DNA of 13,034 nucleotides from Clostridia bacterium (GTDB taxonomy: Bacteria > Bacillota > Clostridia > Christensenellales > Aristaeellaceae), in contig JAFWBZ010000234.1 in NCBI GenBank assembly GCA_017537105.1, positions 1 to 13,034 on the forward strand, read 5' to 3'. The position numbers and the translations under genes were made by a program. The notes beneath the pieces were generated by a model. It had not been told where the DNA came from. It ran no database searches and worked only from the letters and a program-made list of their open reading frames with translations. This document shows, in pieces, positions 5,851 to 12,817 of this stretch (positions within the stretch are counted from its first letter, which is position 1; each line of letters starts with the position of its first letter).

Positions 5851-7200
5851 GTGGAACGGAAGTACGATCTGACGAGCGGGAGCATCCTGCGCAAGCTGCT
5901 GCTGGTGGCGGTGCCCATCATGGGCACGCAGCTGATGCAGATGGCCTACAACCTGGTGGACGTGGCCTATCTGGGGCGCGTGGGCAGCGATGCCGTGGCG
6001 GCCTCCAGCACGGCGGGATTCTACCTGTGGCTGTCCAACGCCTTCCTGCTGCTGGGGCGGATGGGCGCGGAGATCGGCGTGTCCCAGGCGCTGGGGCGCG
6101 GCGACGGAGACGACGCCCGCCGCTATGCCCGGGGCGCGGTGTGGCTGGCGGTATCGCTGGGCATGGCGTTCGGACTGGCGATGATCCTGCTGCGCGCGCC
6201 GCTGATCGGCTTCTTTCGCCTGAAGGAGCAGAACGTGGTGGCGGAGGCGCGGCGCTATCTGGTCATCACGTCGCTGGCGATGCCCTTTGCGTTCCTGTCC
6301 GCCGCGGGCAATGCGGTATTCACGGCCTCGGGCAACTCCCGCATGCCCTTTGTGATCAACAGCGTGGGGCTGGTGTTCAACATGATCCTGGACCCGGTGC
6401 TGATCTTCGGAGCGAAGCTGGGCGTGATCGGCGCGGCGACGGCCACGGCCTCGGCCCAGGTGTTCGTGTGCATACTGGCGATGGTCGCGCTGAAGCGGGC
6501 AAAGCACCGTCCCTTTGAAACCATCCGGCTGCTGAAGCGGCCCGACTGGGTACACATCCGGCAGATGTTGCGGTGGTCGGTGCCGGTGGCGCTGGAGAGC
6601 CTGTTCTACACCTTTTTGTCCATGCTGACGACGCGGCTCGTGGCCTCCTACGGCGCGGGGCCCGTGGCGGCGGTGGATGTGGGCACGCAGATCGAATCGC
6701 TTTCGTGGCTCGTGGGCGGCGGTTTCGGCTCGGCAGTCACGGCCTTCATCGGCCAGAATTACGGCGCGCGGCGACAGGACCGCATCGACCGCTGCGTGCG
6801 AAGCTCGCTCCTGGTCATGACCGGCTGGGGCGTGCTGGTGTCACTGGCGCTGTACTTCCTGGGCGGGGCGATGTTCCTGGTGTTCCTGCCGGATCGCTCG
6901 CTGCTGCCGGTGGGCGCGCTGTATTTGCGGATCATGGCCTTTTCGGAGCTGTTTCTGTGCGTCGAGGGCGTGGCCAGCGGCGCGTTTCGCGGCTGCGGCC
7001 AGACCCGGCAGTCCGCGGTGGCCAGCATCTGCGCCAACATCTCCCGGGTGATCCTGGCCTACGCCCTTTCCCGGACCTCGCTGGGCATCGCGGGGGTGTT
7101 CTGGGGCATCACGATTTCCACGGATGTCCGGGTGCTGTGGATCGTGATCTGGTACTTCAAGACCCGGCACAAATTTGCCTGTAACGCGGAGGCGGCATGA
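5851..7200 (+). CDS. MATE family multidrug/cation efflux transporter
   Basis: A 449-residue inner-membrane protein with about twelve hydrophobic helices in two halves (about residues 10-220 and 235-440), the layout of MATE exporters, which use Na+ or H+ gradients to expel drugs or metabolites. Family-like segments include LTSGSILRKLLLVAVPIM at the N-terminus, YNLVDVAYLGRVGSDAVAA (about 33-51) and, in the second half, GFGSAVTAFIGQNYGARR. The GTG start at 5851 is supported by GAAGGG at 5834-5839, although the 11-base gap is long. The substrate is not predictable. Its stop codon overlaps the ruvC start (ATGA, 7197-7200), implying translational coupling with a DNA repair gene, an odd pairing of functions that probably reflects chance gene packing. 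Confidence -1.
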   Translation: MERKYDLTSGSILRKLLLVAVPIMGTQLMQMAYNLVDVAYLGRVGSDAVAASSTAGFYLWLSNAFLLLGRMGAEIGVSQALGRGDGDDARRYARGAVWLAVSLGMAFGLAMILLRAPLIGFFRLKEQNVVAEARRYLVITSLAMPFAFLSAAGNAVFTASGNSRMPFVINSVGLVFNMILDPVLIFGAKLGVIGAATATASAQVFVCILAMVALKRAKHRPFETIRLLKRPDWVHIRQMLRWSVPVALESLFYTFLSMLTTRLVASYGAGPVAAVDVGTQIESLSWLVGGGFGSAVTAFIGQNYGARRQDRIDRCVRSSLLVMTGWGVLVSLALYFLGGAMFLVFLPDRSLLPVGALYLRIMAFSELFLCVEGVASGAFRGCGQTRQSAVASICANISRVILAYALSRTSLGIAGVFWGITISTDVRVLWIVIWYFKTRHKFACNAEAA

Positions 7201-7691
7201 TTATTCTCGGCATCGATCCGGGCCTGGCGACGCTGGGCTACGGCGTGATTGAAGTGGTGAACGACAGGCGGCGGATGGTCACCTTCGGCACGCTGACCAC
7301 CCCAGCGGGGGAGCCCATGCCCCAGCGGCTTCGGGCTATCTTCCAGGGCATGAATCAGCTGATGGACATCTACCGGCCCGACGATGTGGCCTTCGAGGAG
7401 CTGTTCTTCTCGAAGAACATCACCACTGGCATGGCGGTCTCCGCCGCCCGGGGCGTGGCGCTGGTGGCTGTGGTGCAGCGCACCGACAACCTGTATGAGT
7501 ACACGCCCATGCAGATCAAGCAGGCCGTCACCGGCTACGGCGGCGCGGACAAGCGCCAGGTGCAGCAGATGGTGAAGATGCTTCTGAACATGCAGGAGAT
7601 CGCCCGCCCCGACGACGCCGCCGACGCGCTGGCCGTGGCCCTGACCCATGCCAACTCCATGCACATGAAGAAGATGTTCCGAATCCAGTAG
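7197..7691 (+). CDS. ruvC: Holliday junction resolvase RuvC
   Basis: A 164-residue crossover junction endonuclease; as a dimer it nicks symmetrical strands of Holliday junctions brought to it by RuvAB. The start MIILGIDPGLATLGYGVIE is diagnostic. The four acidic catalytic residues are in place: Asp7, a Glu in AFEELFF (67 or 68), and Asp140 and Asp143 in RPDDAADALA. Length is normal for the family (about 160-175). GGAGG at 7188-7192 precedes the ATG by four bases, and the start overlaps the MATE stop by four bases. A hairpin (7692-7719) and 64 bases separate it from ruvA. No separate promoter is evident, so it is likely transcribed from the MATE promoter. Confidence is very high. Confidence -1.
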   Translation: MIILGIDPGLATLGYGVIEVVNDRRRMVTFGTLTTPAGEPMPQRLRAIFQGMNQLMDIYRPDDVAFEELFFSKNITTGMAVSAARGVALVAVVQRTDNLYEYTPMQIKQAVTGYGGADKRQVQQMVKMLLNMQEIARPDDAADALAVALTHANSMHMKKMFRIQ

Positions 7692-7730
7692 GATGCGGGC
7701 AGCGCCTGCTCTGCGCATCGGTTTCTTTCA
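7692..7730 (+). terminator. Weak hairpin between ruvC and ruvA
   Basis: GATGCG (7692-7697) pairs with CGCATC (7714-7719), with GCAG/CTGC able to pair inside, followed by GGTTTCTTTC. It could be a partial terminator or an mRNA-stabilising stem. Complete termination would leave ruvA without a visible promoter, so read-through is expected. Confidence -1.
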
Positions 7731-7742
7731 ATAGTCCCTTTC

Positions 7743-7748
7743 AGGAGG
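7743..7748 (+). promoter_or_regulatory. Ribosome binding site fixing the ruvA start
   Basis: A perfect AGGAGG lies seven bases before the ATG at 7756 but only one base before the in-frame ATG at 7750, so the later codon is the start. Confidence -1.
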
Positions 7749-7755
7749 AATGCAC

Positions 7756-8346
7756 ATGTTTGCGCACTTTGACGGCATCGTCGCCGAAAAGAACCCGGAT
7801 TCCATCGTGTTGGACGTGAACGGCGTGGGCTACCTGCTGTTCGTCAGCGGCGCCACGCTGCAGATGTGCCCGCCGGTGGGCGAGCGGATGAAGCTCTACA
7901 GCGTCTTGAACGTCCGGGAGGACGCCATGGAGCTGTTCGGCTTCTACAGCCGGGAGGAGAAGGCCATGTACGAACGCCTGAAGGGCGTCAGCGGCGTGGG
8001 CAGTCGCACCGCGCTGCAGATTCTCTCGTCGCTGAGCGTGCGGGACCTGTCCATCGCGCTGGTGTCCGGCGACGCCGCCGCGCTGACCCGGGTGCCCGGC
8101 ATCGGCAAGAAGACCGCGCAGCGGCTGGTGCTCGAATTGAAGGACAAGGTGGATGACGAGCAGCTGACCGGCATGGGGGCGTCCGTCGCGCCGAAGCAGA
8201 CCGGCGGCCCCGAGGGAGAGGCCGTGGCCGCGCTGGTGGCGCTGGGCTACTCCTCCTCCGAGGCTGCGAAGGCCATCTCCCGCGTCGCCGGTCAGACCGA
8301 CAAGACCGACGAATTGATCTTCCTGGCGCTGAAGAGTCTGGGATGA
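7756..8346 (+). CDS. ruvA: Holliday junction branch migration protein RuvA
   Basis: A 196-residue DNA-binding subunit of the RuvAB branch-migration machine; tetramers hold the Holliday junction and dock the RuvB motor. Domain I, the OB fold, is about residues 1-62 (MFAHFDGIVAEK...LDVNGVGYLLFVS). Domain II has two helix-hairpin-helix motifs, LKGVSGVGSRTALQIL at 76-90 and LTRVPGIGKKTAQRLVLEL at 110-128. Domain III, which binds RuvB, is about 155-196 (AVAALVALGYSSSEA). All parts are present at normal length. AGGAGG at 7743-7748 selects the ATG at 7756. It follows ruvC and is closed by a strong terminator. RuvB, which usually follows ruvA, is not here and must be encoded elsewhere. Confidence -1.
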   Translation: MFAHFDGIVAEKNPDSIVLDVNGVGYLLFVSGATLQMCPPVGERMKLYSVLNVREDAMELFGFYSREEKAMYERLKGVSGVGSRTALQILSSLSVRDLSIALVSGDAAALTRVPGIGKKTAQRLVLELKDKVDDEQLTGMGASVAPKQTGGPEGEAVAALVALGYSSSEAAKAISRVAGQTDKTDELIFLALKSLG

Positions 8347-8364
8347 TGGACGGGGCACTGCATG

Positions 8365-8388
8365 GGCGCGATTTGATCGCGCCTTTTT
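8365..8388 (+). terminator. Strong intrinsic terminator after ruvA
   Basis: GGCGCGAT (8365-8372), loop TTG, ATCGCGCC (8376-8383), then TTTTT (8384-8388): a textbook Rho-independent terminator ending the MATE-ruvC-ruvA transcript 19 bases after the ruvA stop. Confidence -1.
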
Positions 8389-8487
8389 CGTCCCCGAAAT
8401 ACAGAGGGGAAGGAAACGCTCGTATTCCGAAAACAGATGGCATCCCGGCCCTGCCGCCCGCCTTGCCGGTTAGTCCGCTGGAGGAGT

Positions 8488-8518
8488 GGCATATTTTTCC
8501 CGACCGTGAATATATATT
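8488..8518 (+). promoter_or_regulatory. Possible sigma-E-type sporulation promoter
   Basis: GGCATATT at 8488-8495 resembles the sigma-E -35 element (GTCATATT in Bacillus), and TATATATT at 8511-8518, 15 bases later, matches several positions of the -10 element CATACAAT. No good sigma-A pair is seen in this gap. Transcription would start near 8525, about 20 bases before the kinase start codon. Visual match only; the A/T-rich -10 could match by chance. Confidence -1.
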
Positions 8519-8545
8519 TCCATCGACACACTCGAGGTGATGGAA

Positions 8546-9211
8546 ATGGACATGACGGAAATCGAACTGCTGCACGATCTTAGGATGCCGCTTCAGCTCA
8601 TACAGTCCAGCGCGCAGATGATCGGCGCGGCGCTGGAGGATTCCTCGCTGGACGTGCGGATGTACCTGGACATGCTGAATGCCTCGGCGGGGCAAATGCG
8701 CCGCATGCTGGACGGGGTGATGGCGGATTGCAAGCGCGACGCGCGGGTGGAGCCGCCACGGCTGCGGCGCGTGGACGCAGCGGCCTGCCTGCGGACACTG
8801 TGCCTGCGCTGCCGGGCCCATGCGGACCTGTGCGGCGTCGCGCTGCGTTGCACGGGCAACGTGGCGGCACTGACGGTGGCGACGGACGAGGATCTGCTGT
8901 CTCGCATCGTGTTGAACCTGATCGCCAACGCCCTGCAGGCGACGCCCCGGGGCGGGCACGTGGAGGTGCGGCTGACCGCGCTGGGGGACTGCTTTGAAGT
9001 CAGCGTTGAGGACGACGGAGCGGGCATCGATCCGGAGCGGCTGCCCTACGTGTTTCTGCGCGGGGAGACCGGGGATGGCTTTGGCTTTGGCCTGTCTGCC
9101 GCCCGGGACTGCGCCCGCCGGCTGGGTGGTGAGCTGAGCGCCGCCTCGGAACCGGGGCGGGGCAGCGTGTTCACGCTGCGGTTGCCCGTGCGGGAGCAGT
9201 TGGCGTCGTGA
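8546..9211 (+). CDS. Minimal soluble sensor-less histidine kinase
   Basis: A 221-residue protein with only the core of a histidine kinase. The phospho-acceptor H-box is LLHDLRMPL with His10, so nothing precedes the dimerisation helix; this helical part runs to about residue 65. The HATPase domain follows: N-box NLIANAL at 124-130, G1 box DDGAGID at 156-162, and G2 box GDGFGFGLS at 176-184. No transmembrane helix, PAS, GAF or HAMP domain is present, so the signal must come from a partner or from protein level. There is no response regulator next door, making it an orphan. The ATG at 8546 is chosen because AGGTGA at 8535-8540 lies five bases upstream; GTG 8537 and ATG 8540 overlap that site. 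It is flanked by the ruvA terminator and the convergent GntR operon. A role in the sporulation phosphorelay is conceivable but unproven. Confidence -1.
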   Translation: MDMTEIELLHDLRMPLQLIQSSAQMIGAALEDSSLDVRMYLDMLNASAGQMRRMLDGVMADCKRDARVEPPRLRRVDAAACLRTLCLRCRAHADLCGVALRCTGNVAALTVATDEDLLSRIVLNLIANALQATPRGGHVEVRLTALGDCFEVSVEDDGAGIDPERLPYVFLRGETGDGFGFGLSAARDCARRLGGELSAASEPGRGSVFTLRLPVREQLAS

Positions 9212-9214
9212 AAA

Positions 9215-9230
9215 AGGCTGCGGGAAGCCT
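9215..9230 (+). terminator. Small hairpin after the histidine kinase gene
   Basis: AGGCT (9215-9219) and AGCCT (9226-9230) form a 5-bp stem with a 6-base loop, followed by GTATAATT. Weak on its own; the larger inverted repeat at 9246-9288 probably backs it up. Confidence -1.
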
Positions 9231-9241
9231 GTATAATTGAC

Positions 9242-9288
9242 AAAAAAGGTCCCCCACAACGCCAATGCCGTGCGCTGTGGGGGACCTT
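9242..9288 (-). terminator. Strong terminator of the dehydrogenase-GntR operon
   Basis: A perfect 13-bp stem, AAGGTCCCCCACA at 9246-9258 and its complement at 9276-9288, with a 17-base loop. On the minus strand six T residues follow (complement of 9242-9247). It lies 15 bases after the GntR stop codon. In the plus direction the T-tract is poor, but the stem sits between convergent genes and may act both ways. Confidence -1.
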
Positions 9289-9303
9289 GCATAGGTATGT
9301 CGA

Positions 9304-10035
9304 TCAGACGGCCTTGCCTGCGGCCATCGCCTCTTCATGCAGCCGTTCAAGCTCGCCGGGGCGGAAGAAGGTCGGATAGCGCTCCACGATGGCGATGCGG
9401 TGCGAGAGGGCATACTCGCTCAGGTGGTCGGCCATTGCACGGCTCGCAGCGTCGGGATCCCGTAGGCGCAGCGCGTCATAGATGGCGGTGTGGTGGATCA
9501 CGACCATGTTCTCGCGAATGGTGGAGGTGCGCAGGTTGCGCACGCGGTCCAGGTGCAGCAGCCCCGCGAGGAAGAACGCATTCAGATTCGGGCGATCGGC
9601 GATGGCAAACAGCAGATCGTGAAAGTGGTTATCCTCCTGAATCAGGTCAGCGATCCTCGCCCGCTGGTCATAGAAGGCCTGCAGCTCGAGGCTGTTGGAC
9701 AGCTGCTCGAAGTCCGCCTCCGTGGCGCGGACGCAGACCTCGTGGACGATGTCCTTTTCCACCGCGCGTCGAACGAAGTTGGCGTTGTCCGCCATGCGAA
9801 AGTCCACATAGCTCACCATGCTGCCGGACTGCGGATAGACCTCGACGATCCGCTCGCGCTCCAGCCGAAGGATCGCCTCGCGGACGGGCGTCCGGCTGAT
9901 CTGAAGCTGGTCGCAGATGTCCTGGAGGTTCAGAAAGGTTCCCGGCTCCAGCTCACAGAAGACAATGCTGTCCCGCAGCGTATTGTAGGCGTATTCCTGG
10001 GCGCTTTCGCCCGGGTTGCGCGGCCTGATGATCAT
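9304..10035 (-). CDS. GntR family transcriptional regulator, FCD (FadR-type) subfamily
   Basis: A 243-residue DNA-binding regulator. The winged helix-turn-helix is about residues 10-75, with the typical LQDICDQLQISRTPVREAIL segment (37-56) and a wing ending in QSGSMVSYV. The ligand-binding FCD helical domain follows, about 82-212. It contains histidines that usually hold a metal ion and an organic acid in this fold: His137/His139 in EDNHFHDLL, His181/His182 in IHHTAIYDAL, and His204 in MADHLSEY. Members sense sugar acids and similar carboxylates. The ATG at 10035 is preferred over a TTG at 10077, since GGAG lies nine bases before it and the TTG would overlap the dehydrogenase stop. It is downstream of, and co-transcribed with, the dehydrogenase, which it probably controls together with itself. 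This resembles the rspB/rspR pairing of E. coli. Confidence -1.
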   Translation of the reverse strand: MIIRPRNPGESAQEYAYNTLRDSIVFCELEPGTFLNLQDICDQLQISRTPVREAILRLERERIVEVYPQSGSMVSYVDFRMADNANFVRRAVEKDIVHEVCVRATEADFEQLSNSLELQAFYDQRARIADLIQEDNHFHDLLFAIADRPNLNAFFLAGLLHLDRVRNLRTSTIRENMVVIHHTAIYDALRLRDPDAASRAMADHLSEYALSHRIAIVERYPTFFRPGELERLHEEAMAAGKAV

Positions 10036-10073
10036 TTTCACACGCTCCGTCCCGTTTTGGCAACTTCCTGATT

Positions 10074-11093
10074 TCAATCGTACAGCAAGGCGATCTTGCG
10101 AATGGAGGGATCGCGGGAATCCATGAAGTCAAATGCCTCCTGGGCCTTCAGGAAGGGGAAGGTGTGGGAGACGCTTCCCTCCAGCGAGAGTTTGCCCGCG
10201 TTGATCATGTCGATGGCATCCTGGAAGTGCCGGTAGTGCAGGCGGGAGCCCATGATGTCCATCTCCTTGGCGGTGATCAGGAACTGGGTGACCGGCGAGG
10301 GATTGTTGGAGAAGCCCATCGTCACGATGCGGCCCGCGTTGCCGGTGGCCTGCAGCAGGGACATCAGCGAATCGGGCAGGCCGGCGGCGTCGATGGAGAC
10401 CGTGGAGCCGTGGCCGTCGGTCAGCGCCCGTACCGCTTCGGTGAGATCCTCCCGGCGGGTGTTTACGGCGGCATCCGCGCCGTTCTGCAGGGCCTCCTGG
10501 AGCTTTTCGTCCACGACGTCCGCGACGATGATCCGGGCGCCGGAGTGCCGGGCTACCTTGAGAATGCTGCTGCCCAGCGCGCCGCAGCCCAACAGCAGGA
10601 GCGTATCGTCGGGCTGCAGCCGTGCACGGGAGCAACTTTGCACGGCGATGGTCATGGGCTCGATCATCACGGCGTCGGCGTCGGAAAGGTCTTCGGGAAC
10701 CAGATAGCAGTCGGCAGCCGGCACCGTGACGTACTCGCGATAGCCGCCGTCGATGTGTACGCCGCGGACCCGCAGGTTGTCACAGACATTTCCGCGCCCG
10801 TGCAGGCAGGGCCAGCAGTGGCCGCAGCTGGTGACCTCGTCGATGATGACGCGATCGCCGGGCTTCACCCGGGTCACGCCGGGCATCACTTTTTCCACGA
10901 TGCCCACGACCTCGTGGCCGATGATGCGCGGGTAGGTGGCGGCGGCATTGGTGCCGTGATAGATGCCCACGTCGGAGCCGCAGATGCCGGTGGACCGGAT
11001 CTTGACCAGCACGTCATTGGTCTCGGAGAGCTCAGGCATGGGGAGGTCGACGATTTTCAGAACGTTGGGCTTTTCGATCATGATTCCCTTCAT
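10074..11093 (-). CDS. Zinc-dependent alcohol/polyol dehydrogenase (MDR family, RspB-like)
   Basis: A 339-residue medium-chain dehydrogenase, oxidising an alcohol or sugar acid with NAD(P). Catalytic zinc ligands are Cys38 (GICGSD) and His60-Glu61 (GHE), with Glu145 in IEP; the structural zinc site is Cys90, Cys93, Cys96 and Cys104. The Rossmann motif LGCGALGSS is at 168-176, and Asp192 at the end of the second strand favours NAD over NADP. From memory it resembles E. coli RspB and LgoD in length and in features such as the MKxIxIEKPN start and the MGFSxxPS segment, so L-galactonate, L-gulonate or another sugar acid is a reasonable substrate guess, but this is inference. AGGTG at 11101-11105 precedes the ATG by seven bases. 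First gene of a two-gene operon with the GntR regulator, 38 bases apart. Confidence -1.
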   Translation of the reverse strand: MKGIMIEKPNVLKIVDLPMPELSETNDVLVKIRSTGICGSDVGIYHGTNAAATYPRIIGHEVVGIVEKVMPGVTRVKPGDRVIIDEVTSCGHCWPCLHGRGNVCDNLRVRGVHIDGGYREYVTVPAADCYLVPEDLSDADAVMIEPMTIAVQSCSRARLQPDDTLLLLGCGALGSSILKVARHSGARIIVADVVDEKLQEALQNGADAAVNTRREDLTEAVRALTDGHGSTVSIDAAGLPDSLMSLLQATGNAGRIVTMGFSNNPSPVTQFLITAKEMDIMGSRLHYRHFQDAIDMINAGKLSLEGSVSHTFPFLKAQEAFDFMDSRDPSIRKIALLYD

Positions 11094-11172
11094 GGATGTT
11101 CACCTTTCCCTTCCCGTTGTTGGAGTGCATTGGAGAAGTGCGCCTTGGGCCTCAGTGGTTGCAGCTTCGCAG

Positions 11173-11188
11173 GATCATGCCTATGATC
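11173..11188. promoter_or_regulatory. Candidate GntR operator palindrome
   Basis: GATCATGCCTATGATC: perfect 6-bp arms (GATCAT/ATGATC) around a 4-base centre, about 20-35 bases downstream of the predicted transcription start of the dehydrogenase operon. Its size and place suit a repressor site for the adjacent GntR/FCD protein. Not proven. Confidence -1.
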
Positions 11189-11212
11189 GGAAGCGAGAAA
11201 ACACCTTCCTTA

Positions 11213-11243
11213 ACATTCTAATATATCAGTATCCGAATGTCAA
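11213..11243 (-). promoter_or_regulatory. Sigma-A promoter of the dehydrogenase-GntR operon, overlapped by an inverted repeat
   Basis: On the minus strand TTGACA (complement of 11238-11243), a 17-base spacer and TAGAAT (complement of 11215-11220): a near-consensus promoter. An inverted repeat ACATTC (11213-11218)/GAATGT (11235-11240) covers both promoter elements and is a second possible regulator site. Transcription should start near 11208, leaving a leader of about 115 bases. Confidence -1.
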
Positions 11244-11371
11244 TGGGAAATCCAAGAATGTGGATAGAATTTGCATGGCAATCGGGGCCGGCGTTTTACG
11301 CATGATGCTGACGCCCTTCACGTGGATGCCGGAATGGGCATAGGATGCGGCGTGAAGGGAGCGTGGAAGGC

Positions 11372-12175
11372 ATGGATTATGCAATCATCGGAGGGGATGC
11401 GCGCATGGCCAGTCTCGCAGAGCAGCTGCGGCGGTCAGGCCATCGCGCACAGCAGCTGTTGACCGGCGGAGAGGATGCCCGCGCCGTGATGGAAGCGCCC
11501 GACCACATCCGTGGGGCGTCAGGCATTGTCGTGAACTGTCCGCCCAGGGTTCGCGGTACGAGGATGTCCCTGGGAGACGTGCTCGCGCTGGCCGGGCGGG
11601 AGGCGAGGATTTTCCTCTGCGGGCCGAAGTCCCCGGAAACTGTCGATAAAAAGATCACCGATCTGTGGGCGGACGAGGCCTTGCAACGCGACAACGCCCG
11701 TCTGACCGCGGAGGGTGCGGTGGCCGCGATCATGCGGGCGGGCAGCCGCAGCATCGGGGACATGGCCTGCGCGGTGATCGGCTGGGGCCGCGTGGGCAGC
11801 GCGCTGGGGGAACTGTTGGTGGCCATGGGCGCGCGAGTCGTCGTGGCGTCCCGCACGCGGGCACACCGAAACCGGGCCATCGAGCGCGGCGCGGAGGCGG
11901 TGTCCCTGGAGGCGCTTCCGGAGGTGCTTCCGGGAATGGATGCCGTCTTTTCGACGCCGCCGTCCACGGTGCTGAATGAAGAAGTGCTTTCCCGCGTGAA
12001 TCCGGAGGCGCTGATCGTGGACCTGGCGAGTCCGCCCTACGGCGTCGATTTGCATGCAGCCTGGGCGCTGGGGCTGCGGGCCTGGAGAGAGCCGGGACTT
12101 CCGGGAAGGTATTGTCCGGAGAGCGCAGGCATGGCGCTTCTGCGCGCGATAGAGAGAGCGGGGGGATTGCAGTGA
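11372..12175 (+). CDS. dpaA: Dipicolinate synthase subunit DpaA (SpoVFA)
   Basis: A 267-residue subunit of the enzyme that oxidises dihydrodipicolinate to dipicolinic acid, the calcium-binding compound of the spore core; it acts in the mother cell late in sporulation. The start MDYAIIGGDARM carries the family's N-terminal GGDAR signature. A Rossmann nucleotide-binding segment, AVIGWGRVGSALGELL, is at 134-149, with VVVASRTR at 156-163 as the next strand. LTAEGAVAAIM (111-121) and LPGRYCPESAG (243-253) match the conserved TAEGAI and LPGxxxPxxAG regions. It is about 30 residues shorter than the B. subtilis protein (297), mostly in the N-terminal half. The ATG at 11372 gives the right start; AAGGGAG lies ten bases upstream. 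It overlaps dpaB by four bases. No convincing sigma-K promoter could be fixed. Confidence -1.
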   Translation: MDYAIIGGDARMASLAEQLRRSGHRAQQLLTGGEDARAVMEAPDHIRGASGIVVNCPPRVRGTRMSLGDVLALAGREARIFLCGPKSPETVDKKITDLWADEALQRDNARLTAEGAVAAIMRAGSRSIGDMACAVIGWGRVGSALGELLVAMGARVVVASRTRAHRNRAIERGAEAVSLEALPEVLPGMDAVFSTPPSTVLNEEVLSRVNPEALIVDLASPPYGVDLHAAWALGLRAWREPGLPGRYCPESAGMALLRAIERAGGLQ

Positions 12176-12753
12176 TTGATCTGGAGGGCGTGCGCATCGG
12201 CTGCGCGATGACGGGTTCCTTCTGTACTTTTAAAGAGGCGTTTGCCGCGTGGAGGACGCTTCGGGAGCGCGGGGCGGATTTGCTGCCGATCCTTTCCCTG
12301 AATGCAGCGACGACGGATACGCGCTTTGGCCGCGCGGCGGATCATCTGCGCACCTTTGAGGAAATCTGCGGGAAACCTGTGGTGCGTACCCTCGCCCAAG
12401 CGGAGCCCATCGGCCCCAAAAAGCTGCTGGATGTGCTCGCGATCATGCCTTGCACCGGAAATACGCTGGCCAAGCTGGCTGCAGGCATCGCAGACACGCC
12501 GGTGACACTTGCGGCAAAATCCCACCTGCGCAACGGCAGGCCAGTGGTCATCGCCATTTCCACCAACGATGCCCTGGGAAGAAATGCAAAGAACATCGGC
12601 GCGCTGTTGGCGGCAAAGCACATCTGTTTTGTGCCGTTCCGGCAGGACGACAGTCTAGAAAAACCGAATTCCGTCATTTCTGCATTTGATTTGCTGACGG
12701 AGACCGTCAAATCGGCGCTGGAGGGACGCCAATTGCAGCCGCTGCTGCGGTAA
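12172..12753 (+). CDS. dpaB: Dipicolinate synthase subunit DpaB (SpoVFB), flavoprotein-like
   Basis: A 193-residue partner of DpaA in dipicolinate synthesis, from the flavoprotein (phosphopantothenoylcysteine decarboxylase-like) fold. Recognisable family segments are RIGCAMTGSFCTFKEA (8-23), IMPCTGNTLAKLA (91-103), SHLRNGRPVVIAISTNDALG (117-136) and VPFRQDD followed by KPNS (154-167). Length is near that of B. subtilis SpoVFB (200). The GTG start at 12172 overlaps the dpaA stop (GTGA), with GGGGGGA six bases before it; an ATG-led start at 12112 would lie deep inside dpaA and is unlikely. Together the pair would make the dipicolinate store that gives spores heat resistance, which is strong evidence that this organism sporulates or descends from spore formers. 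Confidence -1.
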   Translation: MIDLEGVRIGCAMTGSFCTFKEAFAAWRTLRERGADLLPILSLNAATTDTRFGRAADHLRTFEEICGKPVVRTLAQAEPIGPKKLLDVLAIMPCTGNTLAKLAAGIADTPVTLAAKSHLRNGRPVVIAISTNDALGRNAKNIGALLAAKHICFVPFRQDDSLEKPNSVISAFDLLTETVKSALEGRQLQPLLR

Positions 12754-12817
12754 AAGGAAATATATGACGAAAAATCCGGTAGAAATGTTATAAAGTTGTA
12801 ATTTCTGAAAAAGTGGC

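Noticed and set aside
4825..6555. Long minus-strand open frame (576 codons) opposite the amylase and MATE genes
   Set aside because: It is antisense to two well-identified genes in GC-rich DNA, where such frames arise by codon bias. Its translation is rich in His, Arg, Gln and Ala with no family likeness.
9231..9246. TATAAT followed by TTGACA in reverse order after the kinase gene
   Set aside because: The hexamers are in the wrong order and no suitable partner element lies at the right distance on either strand.
7988..9292. Minus-strand open frame (434 codons) opposite ruvA and the kinase
   Set aside because: Antisense shadow; it also spans the intrinsic terminator after ruvA and the strong terminator stem near 9250.
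10164..11186. Plus-strand open frame (340 codons) opposite the dehydrogenase
   Set aside because: Antisense shadow of a gene with all zinc and NAD motifs present; it also crosses the dehydrogenase ribosome binding site and leader.
11320..11347. Possible sigma-K promoter for dpaA (AC at 11320-11321, CATAGGATG at 11339-11347)
   Set aside because: It roughly fits AC-N17-CATANNNTA but the last base is wrong, and the start point would fall on the ribosome binding site. Too weak to list as a feature.
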